A stretch of 64,000 bases of DNA from an uncultured Alistipes sp. (GTDB lineage Bacteria; Bacteroidota; Bacteroidia; Bacteroidales; Rikenellaceae), in assembly GCA_944320685.1 (NCBI GenBank), contig CALUIK010000002.1, forward strand, positions 62,001 through 126,000. Reading direction: 5' to 3'. Each line of letters starts with the position of its first letter. The first letter of the stretch is position 1. Below are positions 8,338-17,115 of the stretch, piece by piece. The position numbers were made by a program, and so were the translations under genes. The notes under the pieces are model-generated. The model was not told where the DNA came from and ran no database searches. It was given only the letters and a program-made list of their open reading frames with translations.

Positions 8338-9306
8338 TCATAATGATTCTATCCATGACGGAGCGTTTTTGTGTGTCAGGGAGCGCAGTGCCCCTTCGGC
8401 ATACTCTATGGTTGCGCGCAGCCCTTCGGCGAGAGTCGTCGAGGCTGTCCATCCGAGCATGTTGCGGGCCCGGGTGAGGTCGGGCGCCATGCGCCGCGGG
8501 TCGTCTGCACGGGCGGCTATGTGGACGATACGCGAACGGCTGCCCGTGAGCGAGACGATCTTTTCGGCCAGACGGTTTATCGATACTTCGGCCGATGATC
8601 CGAGGTTGACGGTCGCCGTAGGTTCGGTGGAGGGTATGTTCATGAGGCGGATGAGTGCGTCGGCCATATCGCCGGCCCAGCAGAAGGTGCGCAGTTGTTC
8701 GCCGCTGCCGCATATGAGGATGTCGCGGCCGAGCAGAGCCTCTACGACCATGCGTATGACGACACGTTGGTCGTCTATACGGCCGCCCGAACCGTAGGTG
8801 GAGAATATGCGGGCGATGCGGCAGAGACAGCCGCGTTCCTTGGCATAGGCATAGTGCAGGGCTTCGGCTGCGCGTTTGCTCTCGGCGTATGGCGTGATAC
8901 GTCCGGCGAAGATGTCATTTTCGATAAGGGGTTGCTGCCCCGTGCCGCCGTATATGTCGCCGGATGAGGCGAACATTACCGTGGCACCGTTGCGGCGTGC
9001 CGTTTCGAGGGCATTGATACTGCCCATGATATTTGTACGCAGTATCTTCAGCGGATGTGCCCCGATACGGGTTATGAAGGTTGGCGAGGCGAGATTGTAT
9101 ATCTGTTCGGCAGAGATGGCGAACGGCCTTTCGACGTTGTGGCGGATGTGACGTATGGCGCGGCGGCGATAGTACGGTGCCAGCAGGGGGGCGGTGCTTA
9201 TGTCGGCCGTGTCGATGCAGACGACATCGTTTCCGGCGTCGGCAAGCCTCATGCAGAGGTGCGAGCCGATAAGGCCGGCTCCACCAAGAACGACAACTTT
9301 TTTCAT
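8338..9306 (-). CDS. NAD-dependent epimerase/dehydratase (extended SDR; UDP-glucuronate decarboxylase-like)
   Basis: Extended short-chain dehydrogenase of 322 residues acting on nucleotide sugars. The NAD-binding motif GGAGLIGSH is at residues 8-16, the catalytic serine region is FASSGDIYGG, and the YxxxK pair is in PYAESKRAAE. The IARIFSTYGSGGRIDDQRVV stretch resembles UDP-glucuronate decarboxylases and dTDP-glucose dehydratases, so UDP-xylose-type or related sugar synthesis is the best guess. No other sugar-nucleotide or glycosyltransferase gene is nearby. It lies 58 bases after radA on the same strand. Confidence 0.85.
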   Translation of the reverse strand: MKKVVVLGGAGLIGSHLCMRLADAGNDVVCIDTADISTAPLLAPYYRRRAIRHIRHNVERPFAISAEQIYNLASPTFITRIGAHPLKILRTNIMGSINALETARRNGATVMFASSGDIYGGTGQQPLIENDIFAGRITPYAESKRAAEALHYAYAKERGCLCRIARIFSTYGSGGRIDDQRVVIRMVVEALLGRDILICGSGEQLRTFCWAGDMADALIRLMNIPSTEPTATVNLGSSAEVSINRLAEKIVSLTGSRSRIVHIAARADDPRRMAPDLTRARNMLGWTASTTLAEGLRATIEYAEGALRSLTHKNAPSWIESL

Positions 9307-9364
9307 GGTCCGATTTTATCGGACAACAGTTCAAATATTATACCGAATGTCGGGAGTTGTACGG

Positions 9365-10723
9365 CTATTCGCAGAAGATGGCGCGCGGCAGTTCGCCTAT
9401 GTTGCTGATGCATATAATCTCTATGCCGCGTATGCTTTTTATCTCTTTCCGCAGGAATGACGAGACGATTATTCGGCGGAAGCCGAGACGTGCCGCCTCG
9501 CTTATGCGCTGGTCGGTGCGCGGTGCCGGACGCACCTCTCCCGAGAGGCCTATCTCGCCGGCGCAGCAGACGCCTTCGGCGATGGGGCGGTCGTAGTACG
9601 ACGAGACTACGGCGGCGACGATGGCCAGATCGAGTCCCGTATCCGAGACCTTGAATCCTCCGGCGAAGTTGAGGAAGACGTCTTTGGTGAACATTTTCAT
9701 CCCAACACGCTTTTCGAGTACCGCCAGCAGCATGTTCATGCGTTTGGCGTCGTATCCCGTGGCTGTGCGTTGCGGAGTGCCGTATGCGGCATTCGAGACC
9801 AGCGCCTGCACCTCTATGAGGTAGGGGCGTATACCGTCGACCGAGGCGCCGACGGCGATGCCGCTCAACGGCTCGTCGTAGTGCGAAAGGAGTATCTCCG
9901 AGGGGTTGTCCACGGTGCGCAGGCCCGTTTCGAGCATTTCGAAGACTCCGATTTCGAAAGTGGCGCCAAAGCGGTTCTTTATGCCGCGCAGGATGCGGTA
10001 GATGTTGTTGCCGTCACCCTCGAACTGTAGGACCACATCGACTATGTGCTCCAGAATCTTGGGCCCGGCGATGGTGCCGTCCTTTGTTATGTGGCCGATG
10101 ATGAATATCGAGGTGCCGGTTGTCTTGGCATATTTGAGCAGCGAGGCGGCGCATTCGCGTATCTGCGGCACGCTCCCTGCCGACGATTCCACGGTCTCGG
10201 TGTATATGGTTTGTATCGAGTCTATGACAACCACGTCGGGGTTGTATTGCGCCATCTGCGCGAGGATGTTTTCCAGCAGCGTTTCCGAGTAGATATAGCA
10301 CTCCTCGTTTCCTATGCCGAGGCGTTCGGCGCGCATGCCTATCTGCTCGGGAGACTCTTCGCCCGAGACGTAGAGCGTGCGCAGCGAGTGGTTCGTAAGG
10401 GCTATCTGCAGGCTGAGGGTGGATTTGCCGATACCCGGTTCGCCGCCGAGGAGTACGAGCGAACCCGGGACCAGACCGCCGCCCAGCACACGGTTTATCT
10501 CGGCGTTATGAAGGTCGAGGCGGCGGTGCGACGCCCGTTCTATCTCCGAAACGCGTTGCGGGGGCGCCTGCGTCAGCGATGATGCCGCCGCAGCGGTCGG
10601 GGCTTTGGCTACTATCTCTTCGGTGAATGTGTTCCACTCGCCGCACGACGGGCAGCGGCCCAGCCATTTGGGGGCCTCGAAACCGCAGTTGCGGCAGAAG
10701 TATGCCTTTTTCACCTTTGCCAT
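9365..10723 (-). CDS. radA: DNA repair protein RadA
   Basis: RecA-related ATPase that extends heteroduplex DNA during recombination. The 452-residue protein has the N-terminal zinc finger (C10, C13, C24, C27 in CRNCGFEAPKWLGRCPSC), Walker A GGEPGIGKST near residue 95, the RadA-specific KNRFG motif, and a C-terminal Lon-protease-like domain (RVGMKMFTKDVFLN). Length and architecture are normal. It starts 6 bases after the rseP stop codon, so it is part of the rseP transcript. Confidence 0.97.
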   Translation of the reverse strand: MAKVKKAYFCRNCGFEAPKWLGRCPSCGEWNTFTEEIVAKAPTAAAASSLTQAPPQRVSEIERASHRRLDLHNAEINRVLGGGLVPGSLVLLGGEPGIGKSTLSLQIALTNHSLRTLYVSGEESPEQIGMRAERLGIGNEECYIYSETLLENILAQMAQYNPDVVVIDSIQTIYTETVESSAGSVPQIRECAASLLKYAKTTGTSIFIIGHITKDGTIAGPKILEHIVDVVLQFEGDGNNIYRILRGIKNRFGATFEIGVFEMLETGLRTVDNPSEILLSHYDEPLSGIAVGASVDGIRPYLIEVQALVSNAAYGTPQRTATGYDAKRMNMLLAVLEKRVGMKMFTKDVFLNFAGGFKVSDTGLDLAIVAAVVSSYYDRPIAEGVCCAGEIGLSGEVRPAPRTDQRISEAARLGFRRIIVSSFLRKEIKSIRGIEIICISNIGELPRAIFCE

Positions 10724-10729
10724 ATGGCG

Positions 10730-12049
10730 TTATTTGTTGAAAAGCCTGTATATGTCGTTGCCGTTGGCGTATATGATAAGGGCGAGCAACAGGAAGAACC
10801 CTATGTATTGCATCACTTCGAGGAACTTGTCGCTCGGCTTGCGTCCCGTAATCATCTCCCACAGCGTGAAGAGCGCATGTCCGCCGTCGAGGGCGGGGAT
10901 GGGGAGTATGTTGAGTACGGCGAGCATGATCGACAGGAAAGCTGTCATGTTCCAGAATCGCAGCCAGTCCCACTCGGCGGGGAATATGTTGCCTATGGCG
11001 ATGAAGCCGCCGAGTTCCTCGTACATCTTGGTTTTGGGCTGGAATATCAGTTTGAGTTGCTGCCAGTAGTCGGCTACCGTCTCCGCTGCCAGACGCGCGC
11101 CTGCGGGGAAGGATTGCAGGAAGGTGTAGTGGCGCGTGCGGAGCTGGTAGGGATTGCCCAGCAATACGCCTACCTTGCCGTCTCCGTCGACGGGCAGGAG
11201 CATCCGAAGCGTTTCGCCGCCTCGCTTTACATCGAAGGCGACCGTGTCGTTCCTGCTCTGTGCGAGGATCTCGGTTATGGCCGGCACGTCGACGCCGGCT
11301 ACGCCGTTGCATGCGACCACCTCGTCTCCCGCCTGCAGACCTGCGGCTGCGGCCGTGGGCGAGGCCACCGAGTCGACGATGAAGGGCAGGCGCAGCGTAT
11401 AGAGATCCATGTAGCTCTTCTGGCGGCGCATTTCGAGCAGCTTGTCAAAGGGAACGGTGAACTGTTCGCGGCGCCCTTCACGTTCGACGGTGACCTGACG
11501 GTCGCCTTCGGTGAGCAACAGCATGGCACGTATGTCGTTTACGTCGTCGATCTTCTCGCCGTCTATGGCCACGACCTTGTCGCCGTCGCGGAAGCCCATA
11601 TCCTCGGCCGCGTCGTTGAAGGCATAGCCCCAGCGGGCATCCTCGGCGGCCATGTACGATTGCCCGTGGGTGTAACATATTCCCGTGTATATGAGAAAGG
11701 CGAGGATGATGTTCATCGTCACGCCGGCGATCATTACCAGAAACCGCTGCCATGCGGGTTTCGAACGGAACTCGTCGGGCTTGGGCGGTGCCTGCATCTG
11801 CTCCTTGTCCATGCTCTCGTCGATCATGCCGGCGATCTTGACATAGCCGCCCAGCGGCAGCCAGCCTATCCCGTATTCGGTGTCGCCGCGCTTCCATTTG
11901 AAGAGCGAGAACCACGGATCGAAGAATATGTAGAACTTTTCGACGCGGATCTTGAACAGGCGCGCCATGATGAAGTGTCCGAACTCATGAATCGCCACCA
12001 GAAGCGACAGGCTCATGAAGAATTGAATGATCTTGATAAGTATTTCCAT
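10730..12049 (-). CDS. rseP: RIP metalloprotease RseP (site-2 protease)
   Basis: Intramembrane zinc protease of the S2P family, which cleaves anti-sigma factors and remnant signal peptides within the membrane. HEFGH lies at residues 21-25 in the first membrane helix, and the second motif NILPIPALDGGH supplies the aspartate ligand near the C-terminus. Two PDZ domains lie between (one around the GDKVVAIDGEKIDD segment, the other around LQAGDEVVACNG). The 439-residue length is normal. It is downstream of dxr by 110 bases, a neighbourhood common in many bacteria. Confidence 0.96.
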   Translation of the reverse strand: MEILIKIIQFFMSLSLLVAIHEFGHFIMARLFKIRVEKFYIFFDPWFSLFKWKRGDTEYGIGWLPLGGYVKIAGMIDESMDKEQMQAPPKPDEFRSKPAWQRFLVMIAGVTMNIILAFLIYTGICYTHGQSYMAAEDARWGYAFNDAAEDMGFRDGDKVVAIDGEKIDDVNDIRAMLLLTEGDRQVTVEREGRREQFTVPFDKLLEMRRQKSYMDLYTLRLPFIVDSVASPTAAAAGLQAGDEVVACNGVAGVDVPAITEILAQSRNDTVAFDVKRGGETLRMLLPVDGDGKVGVLLGNPYQLRTRHYTFLQSFPAGARLAAETVADYWQQLKLIFQPKTKMYEELGGFIAIGNIFPAEWDWLRFWNMTAFLSIMLAVLNILPIPALDGGHALFTLWEMITGRKPSDKFLEVMQYIGFFLLLALIIYANGNDIYRLFNK

Positions 12050-12159
12050 TCCTGCTCGTTAAGTTTCTTTATTAGGTTTGGGGCGCTCTTTTCACGCCCT
12101 GCCGCGGCCCGCCTTAAGCCGAACGCCCGAACGGTGATTTTATTGTACCGTACAGGGTG

Positions 12160-13311
12160 CTACAGCCGCAGATATTCCGCAGCAAGGGCGCGCGACTCGG
12201 TATTTGCCGCGGCATAGTCTTCCAGCGAGGGCTCGGCCGTGAAACCGGCTTTCTGCAGGGCGTGCTCTATGGCGGAGGTTATATCCGTGAAGCGGCATTT
12301 GCCGTCGAGGAACGCCGCGACGGCGACTTCGTTGGCGCCGTTCATCGTACACGCCGCCGTGCCGCCGCGCCGCAGGCAATCGTATGCTATGTCGAGGGCG
12401 GGGTATTTCTTTCGGTCGACGGCGGCGAATGTCAACTCGGGGTGTTGCATGAAGTCGAATGCCTCCTTGGGGCGCGAGGCGCGGCGCGGGAACATCAGCG
12501 CATAGCTTATTGGCATGTGCATGTCGGGAGTGCCGAGCTGCGCCTTGATGGCTCCGTCGTCGAACTCCACCATCGAGTGCACGATCGACTGCGGGTGTAC
12601 GAGCACCGATATGCGGTCGGCGTCGACCCCGAAGAGCCAGTGCGCCTCGATCACCTCGAATCCCTTGTTCACCAGCGTGGCGGAGTCGATCGTGATCTTG
12701 GCCCCCATGCGCCATTGCGGGTGCTGCAGCGCCCGCTCGGGTGTCACCGCCGGCAGCTCTTCCGCCGGTATGTCGCGCAGGGCGCCGCCGCTGCACGTTA
12801 TTATCAGGCGCCGTACGGGCGAATGCTCGCCGGCCAGACATTGGAAGATGGCCGAGTGCTCCGAGTCGATCGGAAGTATCGGTACATGGCGCTGCGATGC
12901 CAGACGCATCACCAGATCTCCGCCCACCACGAGTGTCTCCTTGTTTGCCAGCGCTATTTTCTTGCCGGCCTTTATCGCTGCGACCGTAGGGACAAGGCCC
13001 GCGTATCCGACAAGTGCATTGACCACCACGTCGACCTCCTGACTGCATACGACTTGCCGCAGCGACTCCTCGCCCGTGAACACCTTGATCGGGTATGAGG
13101 CGAGTGCCCCTTTCAGGGCGTCGTATTTCGTCGTGTCGGTTATCACCACGCATGCGGCGTCGAACTCTATTGCCTGACGCGCCAGCAACTGCCAGTTGCT
13201 GCGTGCCGTGAGCGAGGTTATTTCGAACATGTCGGGATTTTCCCTTACGATGTCGAGCGTCTGCACGCCTATCGAGCCGGTCGATCCGAGAATTGACAGT
13301 CGTTGTTTCAT
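12160..13311 (-). CDS. dxr: 1-deoxy-D-xylulose-5-phosphate reductoisomerase
   Basis: Second step of the MEP isoprenoid pathway: NADPH-dependent rearrangement and reduction of DXP to 2-C-methylerythritol 4-phosphate; target of fosmidomycin. NADPH motif GSTGSIG is at residues 9-15; ALANKETLVVGG, DSEHSAIFQCL and the PQWRMGAKITIDSATLVNKG block supply metal and substrate residues. The 383-residue length is normal. It lies 25 bases after the degenerate M23 gene on the same strand. Confidence 0.97.
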   Translation of the reverse strand: MKQRLSILGSTGSIGVQTLDIVRENPDMFEITSLTARSNWQLLARQAIEFDAACVVITDTTKYDALKGALASYPIKVFTGEESLRQVVCSQEVDVVVNALVGYAGLVPTVAAIKAGKKIALANKETLVVGGDLVMRLASQRHVPILPIDSEHSAIFQCLAGEHSPVRRLIITCSGGALRDIPAEELPAVTPERALQHPQWRMGAKITIDSATLVNKGFEVIEAHWLFGVDADRISVLVHPQSIVHSMVEFDDGAIKAQLGTPDMHMPISYALMFPRRASRPKEAFDFMQHPELTFAAVDRKKYPALDIAYDCLRRGGTAACTMNGANEVAVAAFLDGKCRFTDITSAIEHALQKAGFTAEPSLEDYAAANTESRALAAEYLRL

Positions 13312-13336
13312 ATGTAGGGTTGGGTAATCTGCCTGT

Positions 13337-14203
13337 TTAGAATACTATGTACATTTCGGGGTCTACGGCCTTGCCTTCATCCCATATCTCCATCTCCAGC
13401 AACGGGTTGGTCTTGTCGCCGGCCTTGTGCATGGCGTTGTATCCTATGACCTGCCCGCTCTTGATCGCCTGTCCGCGGTTTACGAGTGTCTGCGACAGGT
13501 TCCTGTATACCGAGAGGAATCCGTTGAAGTGCTGTACGGTTACCGTTATGCCGGTTTCGGCACTTGTGAGCACGTCGACGACGGTGCCGTCGTCGATGCT
13601 TGTTACGGGCGAGTTGGGTGCCGCTTGGATGCCTACGCCGAGATAGTTGTCCGCACGCGAGAAGTGGCGCGTGATGATGCCTTCGACGGGAACAGCGAAC
13701 TCAAAGGCTGTCTGCGTATTGTTTTCACGGTTCTGTAGCGTGCGCGAGAGCGAGTAGTCGCCGTCGCTCTCCATCTGCAGCCGCAGCAGCGAGTCGAGTT
13801 GCGAAGACGGGATGAGGGTTTTGTCGAGGGCGGTCGTGTCGGCGTTATCGAGGCGTGACGGCAGCACGGGAGTTTTGCCCTGCATGATCATGGCGATGTT
13901 CTCGTTGTATGTGAGCATGTCGTTTATGCGCCTGTCGAGCGAGTCTATGCGCATTATGCTTTGAACCAGACGGTCGTGCAGCCGTTCGGCGTCAGTGCGG
14001 TACCCGGGGAATATGTTGAGGATGGGTGTGTACGCCACGAATATCAGGATCAGCGCGAAGAGGAACACGCAGAATGCCGCCATGCTTCCCAGCAATGCCG
14101 CAGGTGAGGTATGCACGCTCCACTCCTCGCGGTGCAGGATGGGGTCGCTCATGCTGAAACGCTTCTTGCGGAAGAATTTTCTCAGTTTCTGTTTTAGCTT
14201 CAT
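13337..14203 (-). CDS. Degenerate M23 (LytM-fold) membrane-anchored protein
   Basis: Product of 288 residues: basic cytoplasmic N-terminus, one membrane helix at about residues 36-58, a short coiled-coil-like stretch near 72-105, and a C-terminal LytM domain from about 168. All zinc ligands of M23 peptidases appear replaced: HxGxD is YLGVG (Y187, G191), the YGHL histidine is N235, and HLHFE is LLEME (E270). The fold motifs around them (DDGTVVDV, RGQAIKSGQVIGY) remain. It therefore probably works as a binding or activating factor, like EnvC/NlpD-type proteins that switch on amidases, rather than as a peptidase. It is first in the run ahead of dxr, rseP and radA and has its own -7 box. Confidence 0.88.
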   Translation of the reverse strand: MKLKQKLRKFFRKKRFSMSDPILHREEWSVHTSPAALLGSMAAFCVFLFALILIFVAYTPILNIFPGYRTDAERLHDRLVQSIMRIDSLDRRINDMLTYNENIAMIMQGKTPVLPSRLDNADTTALDKTLIPSSQLDSLLRLQMESDGDYSLSRTLQNRENNTQTAFEFAVPVEGIITRHFSRADNYLGVGIQAAPNSPVTSIDDGTVVDVLTSAETGITVTVQHFNGFLSVYRNLSQTLVNRGQAIKSGQVIGYNAMHKAGDKTNPLLEMEIWDEGKAVDPEMYIVF

Positions 14204-14226
14204 CTCTTCATTGCGCTATAGCCGAA

Positions 14227-14234
14227 CAAAGATA
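14227..14234 (-). promoter_or_regulatory. -7 box (TATCTTTG) for the M23-dxr-rseP-radA run
   Basis: CAAAGATA on the plus strand reads TATCTTTG on the minus strand, matching TAnnTTTG. It is 23 bases before the start codon of the degenerate M23 gene. No TTG is present at the usual -33 distance, so the assignment rests on the -7 box and position. Confidence 0.6.
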
Positions 14235-14432
14235 GCCAAAAATGGGTAAACGTCTGCCTTTGTTTCGTTTTTTTTGATCTTCGGTCCGCGGCGGGTCGCA
14301 TGTCCGACGCCTTGGAAATGGTTATCACGCGGCCGAGATGCGGTCGCCGGAGCCGGACGGATTGCGTGAAGGCACAGTGAAAAGGCACACTGCCGTAATA
14401 ATGGGCCGCATGCCGGATCGGGGGCGCTGATG

Positions 14433-15644
14433 TCAGCGCAGGCGGTTGCGCAGGAAACTGTGTCGTGCATATATGAAATAGAATGCCACACCCATGACGT
14501 TTACGGCGAAAGCGAGCCAGAAGGCGGCCGAGTAGCACCCGAGATGTTCGGCCACGCTGCCTCCGCCTATGATGCCGGCGCCGACACCCAGATCCCACGA
14601 GGTGAGGATGGTGGAGTTGGCCGTGCCGCGCCGTTCGTGCGGGGCGAGGTTGATGAACATGGTCTGCATGGCAGGATACATGTGGCCGTTGCCGAGGCCT
14701 ATCATCAGTGCGGCGGTATAATAGCCGTAGAGGTTTGGCAGGGCCGAGAATATAAAATATCCGCACATCGATATCAGCATGCCGATCGATGCGTTGTGTA
14801 CGATCTTGCCTTCGCGCAGCGAGCGGCTGCCCGCAAGGCGCGAGAGGATAAGCCCGCAGGCGAGGATCATGAAGAATGTGCCCGACCCCGATGTTATGTG
14901 GAGTGTCTCCTGACTGTATATGGCGATGTATGTCGAAATTATGCCGAACGAGAAGGCGAAGGCGGCCACGCATATGCCTTCGCTCCACCCCTTGAGCAGG
15001 ATGAAGCGGTCGAGCGATACCTTGCTCTCTCTCTTTATGGGCTGGCGTTCGCGGCACTTTATGGTGGAGTCTATTATGAGGCCGGCGAAGGCTATCACGA
15101 GCGACATGGTGAACAGCAGGTTGAAATTGTGTACCGTGTGGTATATATACAGTCCCGTCGAGGGGCCTATGGCCATGGCTATGTTGTTGCTCAGACCATA
15201 GTATCCGATCCCTTCCGAGCGGCGTTCAGGGTGGAGCACGTCGACGGCCATGGTGCTGCTTGCGACGGTAGTGGCGCCGAAGGGGCCGCCGTGCAGCGTG
15301 CGGATGGCGGCGAAGAGCACTATCGATCCGGTTATGAAGTATCCGGCAAAGAGCAGCGCGAAGGCGAAGTAGCATAGCAGCAGCACCTTTTTGCGCGGGA
15401 ACGTGTCGACGACAAATCCGCTGAACGGACGCACGGCAAGCGCCGTCAGGGTGTATCCGCTAAGTACGATGCCTATCATTGCCTTGTCGGCCGAGAAGGT
15501 GTCGCGCAGGTATAGCGGCAACAGCGGTGCCAGAAGGTAGAAGGCGAAAAAAAGCATGAAGTTGGCGATCCAAACCTTCAGGTAGTTGCTGTTCCACAAG
15601 GCGGGACGTACAGCGGCATCGGGTTGTTGGGTATTGTGAGCCAT
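14433..15644 (-). CDS. MFS transporter
   Basis: Major facilitator superfamily membrane protein of 403 residues with about 12 hydrophobic helices, of the drug/arabinose efflux-like type (VRPFSGFVVDTFPRKK loop between helices 2 and 3, matching the MFS GxxxDRxGRR loop). The substrate cannot be read from sequence. An in-frame ATG exists at 15815, but a good promoter lies between the two, and the protein from 15644 begins MAHNTQQPDAAVRPALWN, directly before the first helix. The added N-terminus of the longer form is arginine-rich and unlike a transporter. The palindrome at the stop codon is too small to call a terminator. Confidence 0.88.
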   Translation of the reverse strand: MAHNTQQPDAAVRPALWNSNYLKVWIANFMLFFAFYLLAPLLPLYLRDTFSADKAMIGIVLSGYTLTALAVRPFSGFVVDTFPRKKVLLLCYFAFALLFAGYFITGSIVLFAAIRTLHGGPFGATTVASSTMAVDVLHPERRSEGIGYYGLSNNIAMAIGPSTGLYIYHTVHNFNLLFTMSLVIAFAGLIIDSTIKCRERQPIKRESKVSLDRFILLKGWSEGICVAAFAFSFGIISTYIAIYSQETLHITSGSGTFFMILACGLILSRLAGSRSLREGKIVHNASIGMLISMCGYFIFSALPNLYGYYTAALMIGLGNGHMYPAMQTMFINLAPHERRGTANSTILTSWDLGVGAGIIGGGSVAEHLGCYSAAFWLAFAVNVMGVAFYFIYARHSFLRNRLR

Positions 15645-15758
15645 AGTGCAAGTGGTTTGGGCGATTGTCGGGCGATGTGGGGTCTGCGGCGTGTCGCAAA
15701 AGGATGGGCTCGTCGTGTAGGCCGCGGGCGGCAATCGGGTTCTACTGTTTCTACGCTG

Positions 15759-15791
15759 CAAAAATAGCCATTTTTTGCAGACTTTGTACAA
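15759..15791 (-). promoter_or_regulatory. Promoter of the MFS gene (TTG-N22-TATTTTTG)
   Basis: On the minus strand TTG (15791-15789) and TATTTTTG (15766-15759) are 22 bases apart, close to the Bacteroidetes optimum. The site lies 115 bases upstream of the ATG at 15644 and inside the longer reading frame, which supports the shorter start. Confidence 0.7.
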
Positions 15792-16006
15792 TTGTGCTGT
15801 CATGTTGGCCGGCAAACCGGAATGCAGGCTTGCGGGGGCATGCTTGGATGATTATGGTCATAAATTGCAAAGCCGTGAAAAGAGGGGTCGTGGATATGCC
15901 GTTGCGGAACGGTCCGCCTGTGTCTGTATCCGTCTCGGCAGGGAACGGCCGGCAGCTGGCGGTGAAAATTGTGCGGCGGAAAAGGTGAAAGATATTATAA
16001 TTTGAC

Positions 16007-16014
16007 TATCTTTG
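16007..16014 (+). promoter_or_regulatory. -7 box (TATCTTTG) for the nucleotidyltransferase gene
   Basis: Exact TAnnTTTG match in an AT-rich stretch 39 bases before the ATG at 16054. No TTG at the normal -33 spacing is visible. Confidence 0.6.
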
Positions 16015-16053
16015 TGTTGGATTTGATATCAATAACCGTAAATAACTGTAAAA

Positions 16054-16974
16054 ATGGTAAAACCTACATTGCTTGTCCTTGCTGCCGGCATGGGTTCGCG
16101 CTACGGCTCGCTGAAGCAGATGGACGGAGTCGGCCCCAACAACGAGGCCATCATCGACTATTCGATCTATGATGCCATACGCGCCGGTTTCGGCAAGGTC
16201 GTATTCGTAATACGCCACTCTTTCGCCAAGGAGTTCACCGAGGTGTTCAATGCCGAGCGGTTCGGCGGCCGCATCGAGGTCGAGGTGGTATATCAGGAAC
16301 TCGATTACCTGCCCGAAGGCTTCAAGGTGCCCGAAGGGCGTGAGAAGCCGTGGGGCACGAACCACGCGCTGATGATGGCCGCCCCTGCCATTCACGAGCC
16401 TTTCGCCGTGATCAATGCCGACGACTTCTACGGCGCCGACGCCTATCGTGTAATCGGCGACTACCTGAGCCGTCTGGGCGGCGAAAAGAACCACTACTGC
16501 ATGGTCGGCTACGAGGTGAACAAGACACTTTCGGAGAACGGTACCGTATCGCGCGGCGTATGTTCGGTCGACGGCGACGGGTTCCTTACCTCGATCGTCG
16601 AGCGTACGAAGATCGAACGCAATGCCGACGGTGTGATCGTCTTTCACGATCTGGGAGATGACCAGCCTTTGGCCGAGAATACGCCGGTGTCGATGAACCT
16701 GTTCGGTTTTACGCCCGATTACTTCGCATATTCAGAGGAGTATTTCAAGGGCTTCCTGAGCGATCCGGCAAACATGGCCAACCCCAAGGCGGAGTTCTTC
16801 ATCCCGCTCATGGTGAACAAACTCGTGGGTGACGGTACAGCCAAGCTGAAAGTGCTTTCGACTACGGCCAATTGGTTCGGCGTAACCTACAAGGCCGACA
16901 GGCCGCAGTTGGTGGCCAAGATCGAGCAGCTTATCGCCGACGGCGTATATCCCCGCAACCTCTGGGGCAAATAA
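16054..16974 (+). CDS. NDP-sugar nucleotidyltransferase family protein
   Basis: Product of 306 residues with a nucleotidyltransferase fold: LVLAAGMGSRYGSLKQMDGVGPNN at residues 6-29 is the nucleotide-binding loop, and VINADDFYGADAY holds the metal-binding aspartates. It matches a Bacteroidetes family annotated as nucleotidyltransferase or NDP-sugar pyrophosphorylase; the exact sugar and nucleotide are not known. The loop lacks the usual LxPLTxxxPK pattern of glucose-1-phosphate enzymes (KQMDGVGPNN instead). It stands alone between its own -7 box and a clear terminator, so it is monocistronic. Confidence 0.82.
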   Translation: MVKPTLLVLAAGMGSRYGSLKQMDGVGPNNEAIIDYSIYDAIRAGFGKVVFVIRHSFAKEFTEVFNAERFGGRIEVEVVYQELDYLPEGFKVPEGREKPWGTNHALMMAAPAIHEPFAVINADDFYGADAYRVIGDYLSRLGGEKNHYCMVGYEVNKTLSENGTVSRGVCSVDGDGFLTSIVERTKIERNADGVIVFHDLGDDQPLAENTPVSMNLFGFTPDYFAYSEEYFKGFLSDPANMANPKAEFFIPLMVNKLVGDGTAKLKVLSTTANWFGVTYKADRPQLVAKIEQLIADGVYPRNLWGK

Positions 16975-17024
16975 ACTCGATTGGAGGCTTCGGGCCGCGA
17001 TCGGGGCGGCCCCGGTTCTTACAT

Positions 17025-17053
17025 AGGCCGACGGTATTCCGTCGGCCTTTTTA
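17025..17053 (+). terminator. Terminator after the nucleotidyltransferase gene
   Basis: AGGCCGACGG-TATT-CCGTCGGCCT followed by five T's, 50 bases after the stop codon: a classic Rho-independent hairpin. Confidence 0.92.
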
Positions 17054-17115
17054 ATTTAATAGGTCGCACGCATGCCCGTTGCGGCCGTGGCAACGAACAA
17101 TCGACCTAACATATT

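Larger units (their letters stand above)
15645..16053. other. Divergent intergenic region of 409 bases
   Basis: Separates the MFS gene (minus) from the nucleotidyltransferase gene (plus). It holds the MFS promoter at 15759-15791 and a -7 box for the plus gene at 16007-16014. The GC-rich middle (about 15820-15980) shows no convincing gene, RNA fold or repeat; short frames there have no family features. Confidence 0.7.

Noticed and set aside
10724..12217. A 497-codon plus-strand open frame opposite rseP
   Set aside because: rseP on the minus strand has a full set of catalytic motifs. High GC at codon third positions creates long antisense frames; the product shows no family features.
14424..14439. 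Palindrome GCGCTGATGTCAGCGC at the MFS stop codon
   Set aside because: Loop too short and no T-tract; could be an operator but there is nothing else to support it.
15775..16005. A 76-codon plus-strand frame in the MFS/nucleotidyltransferase gap
   Set aside because: It begins near the MFS promoter region and has no family features; no promoter faces it.
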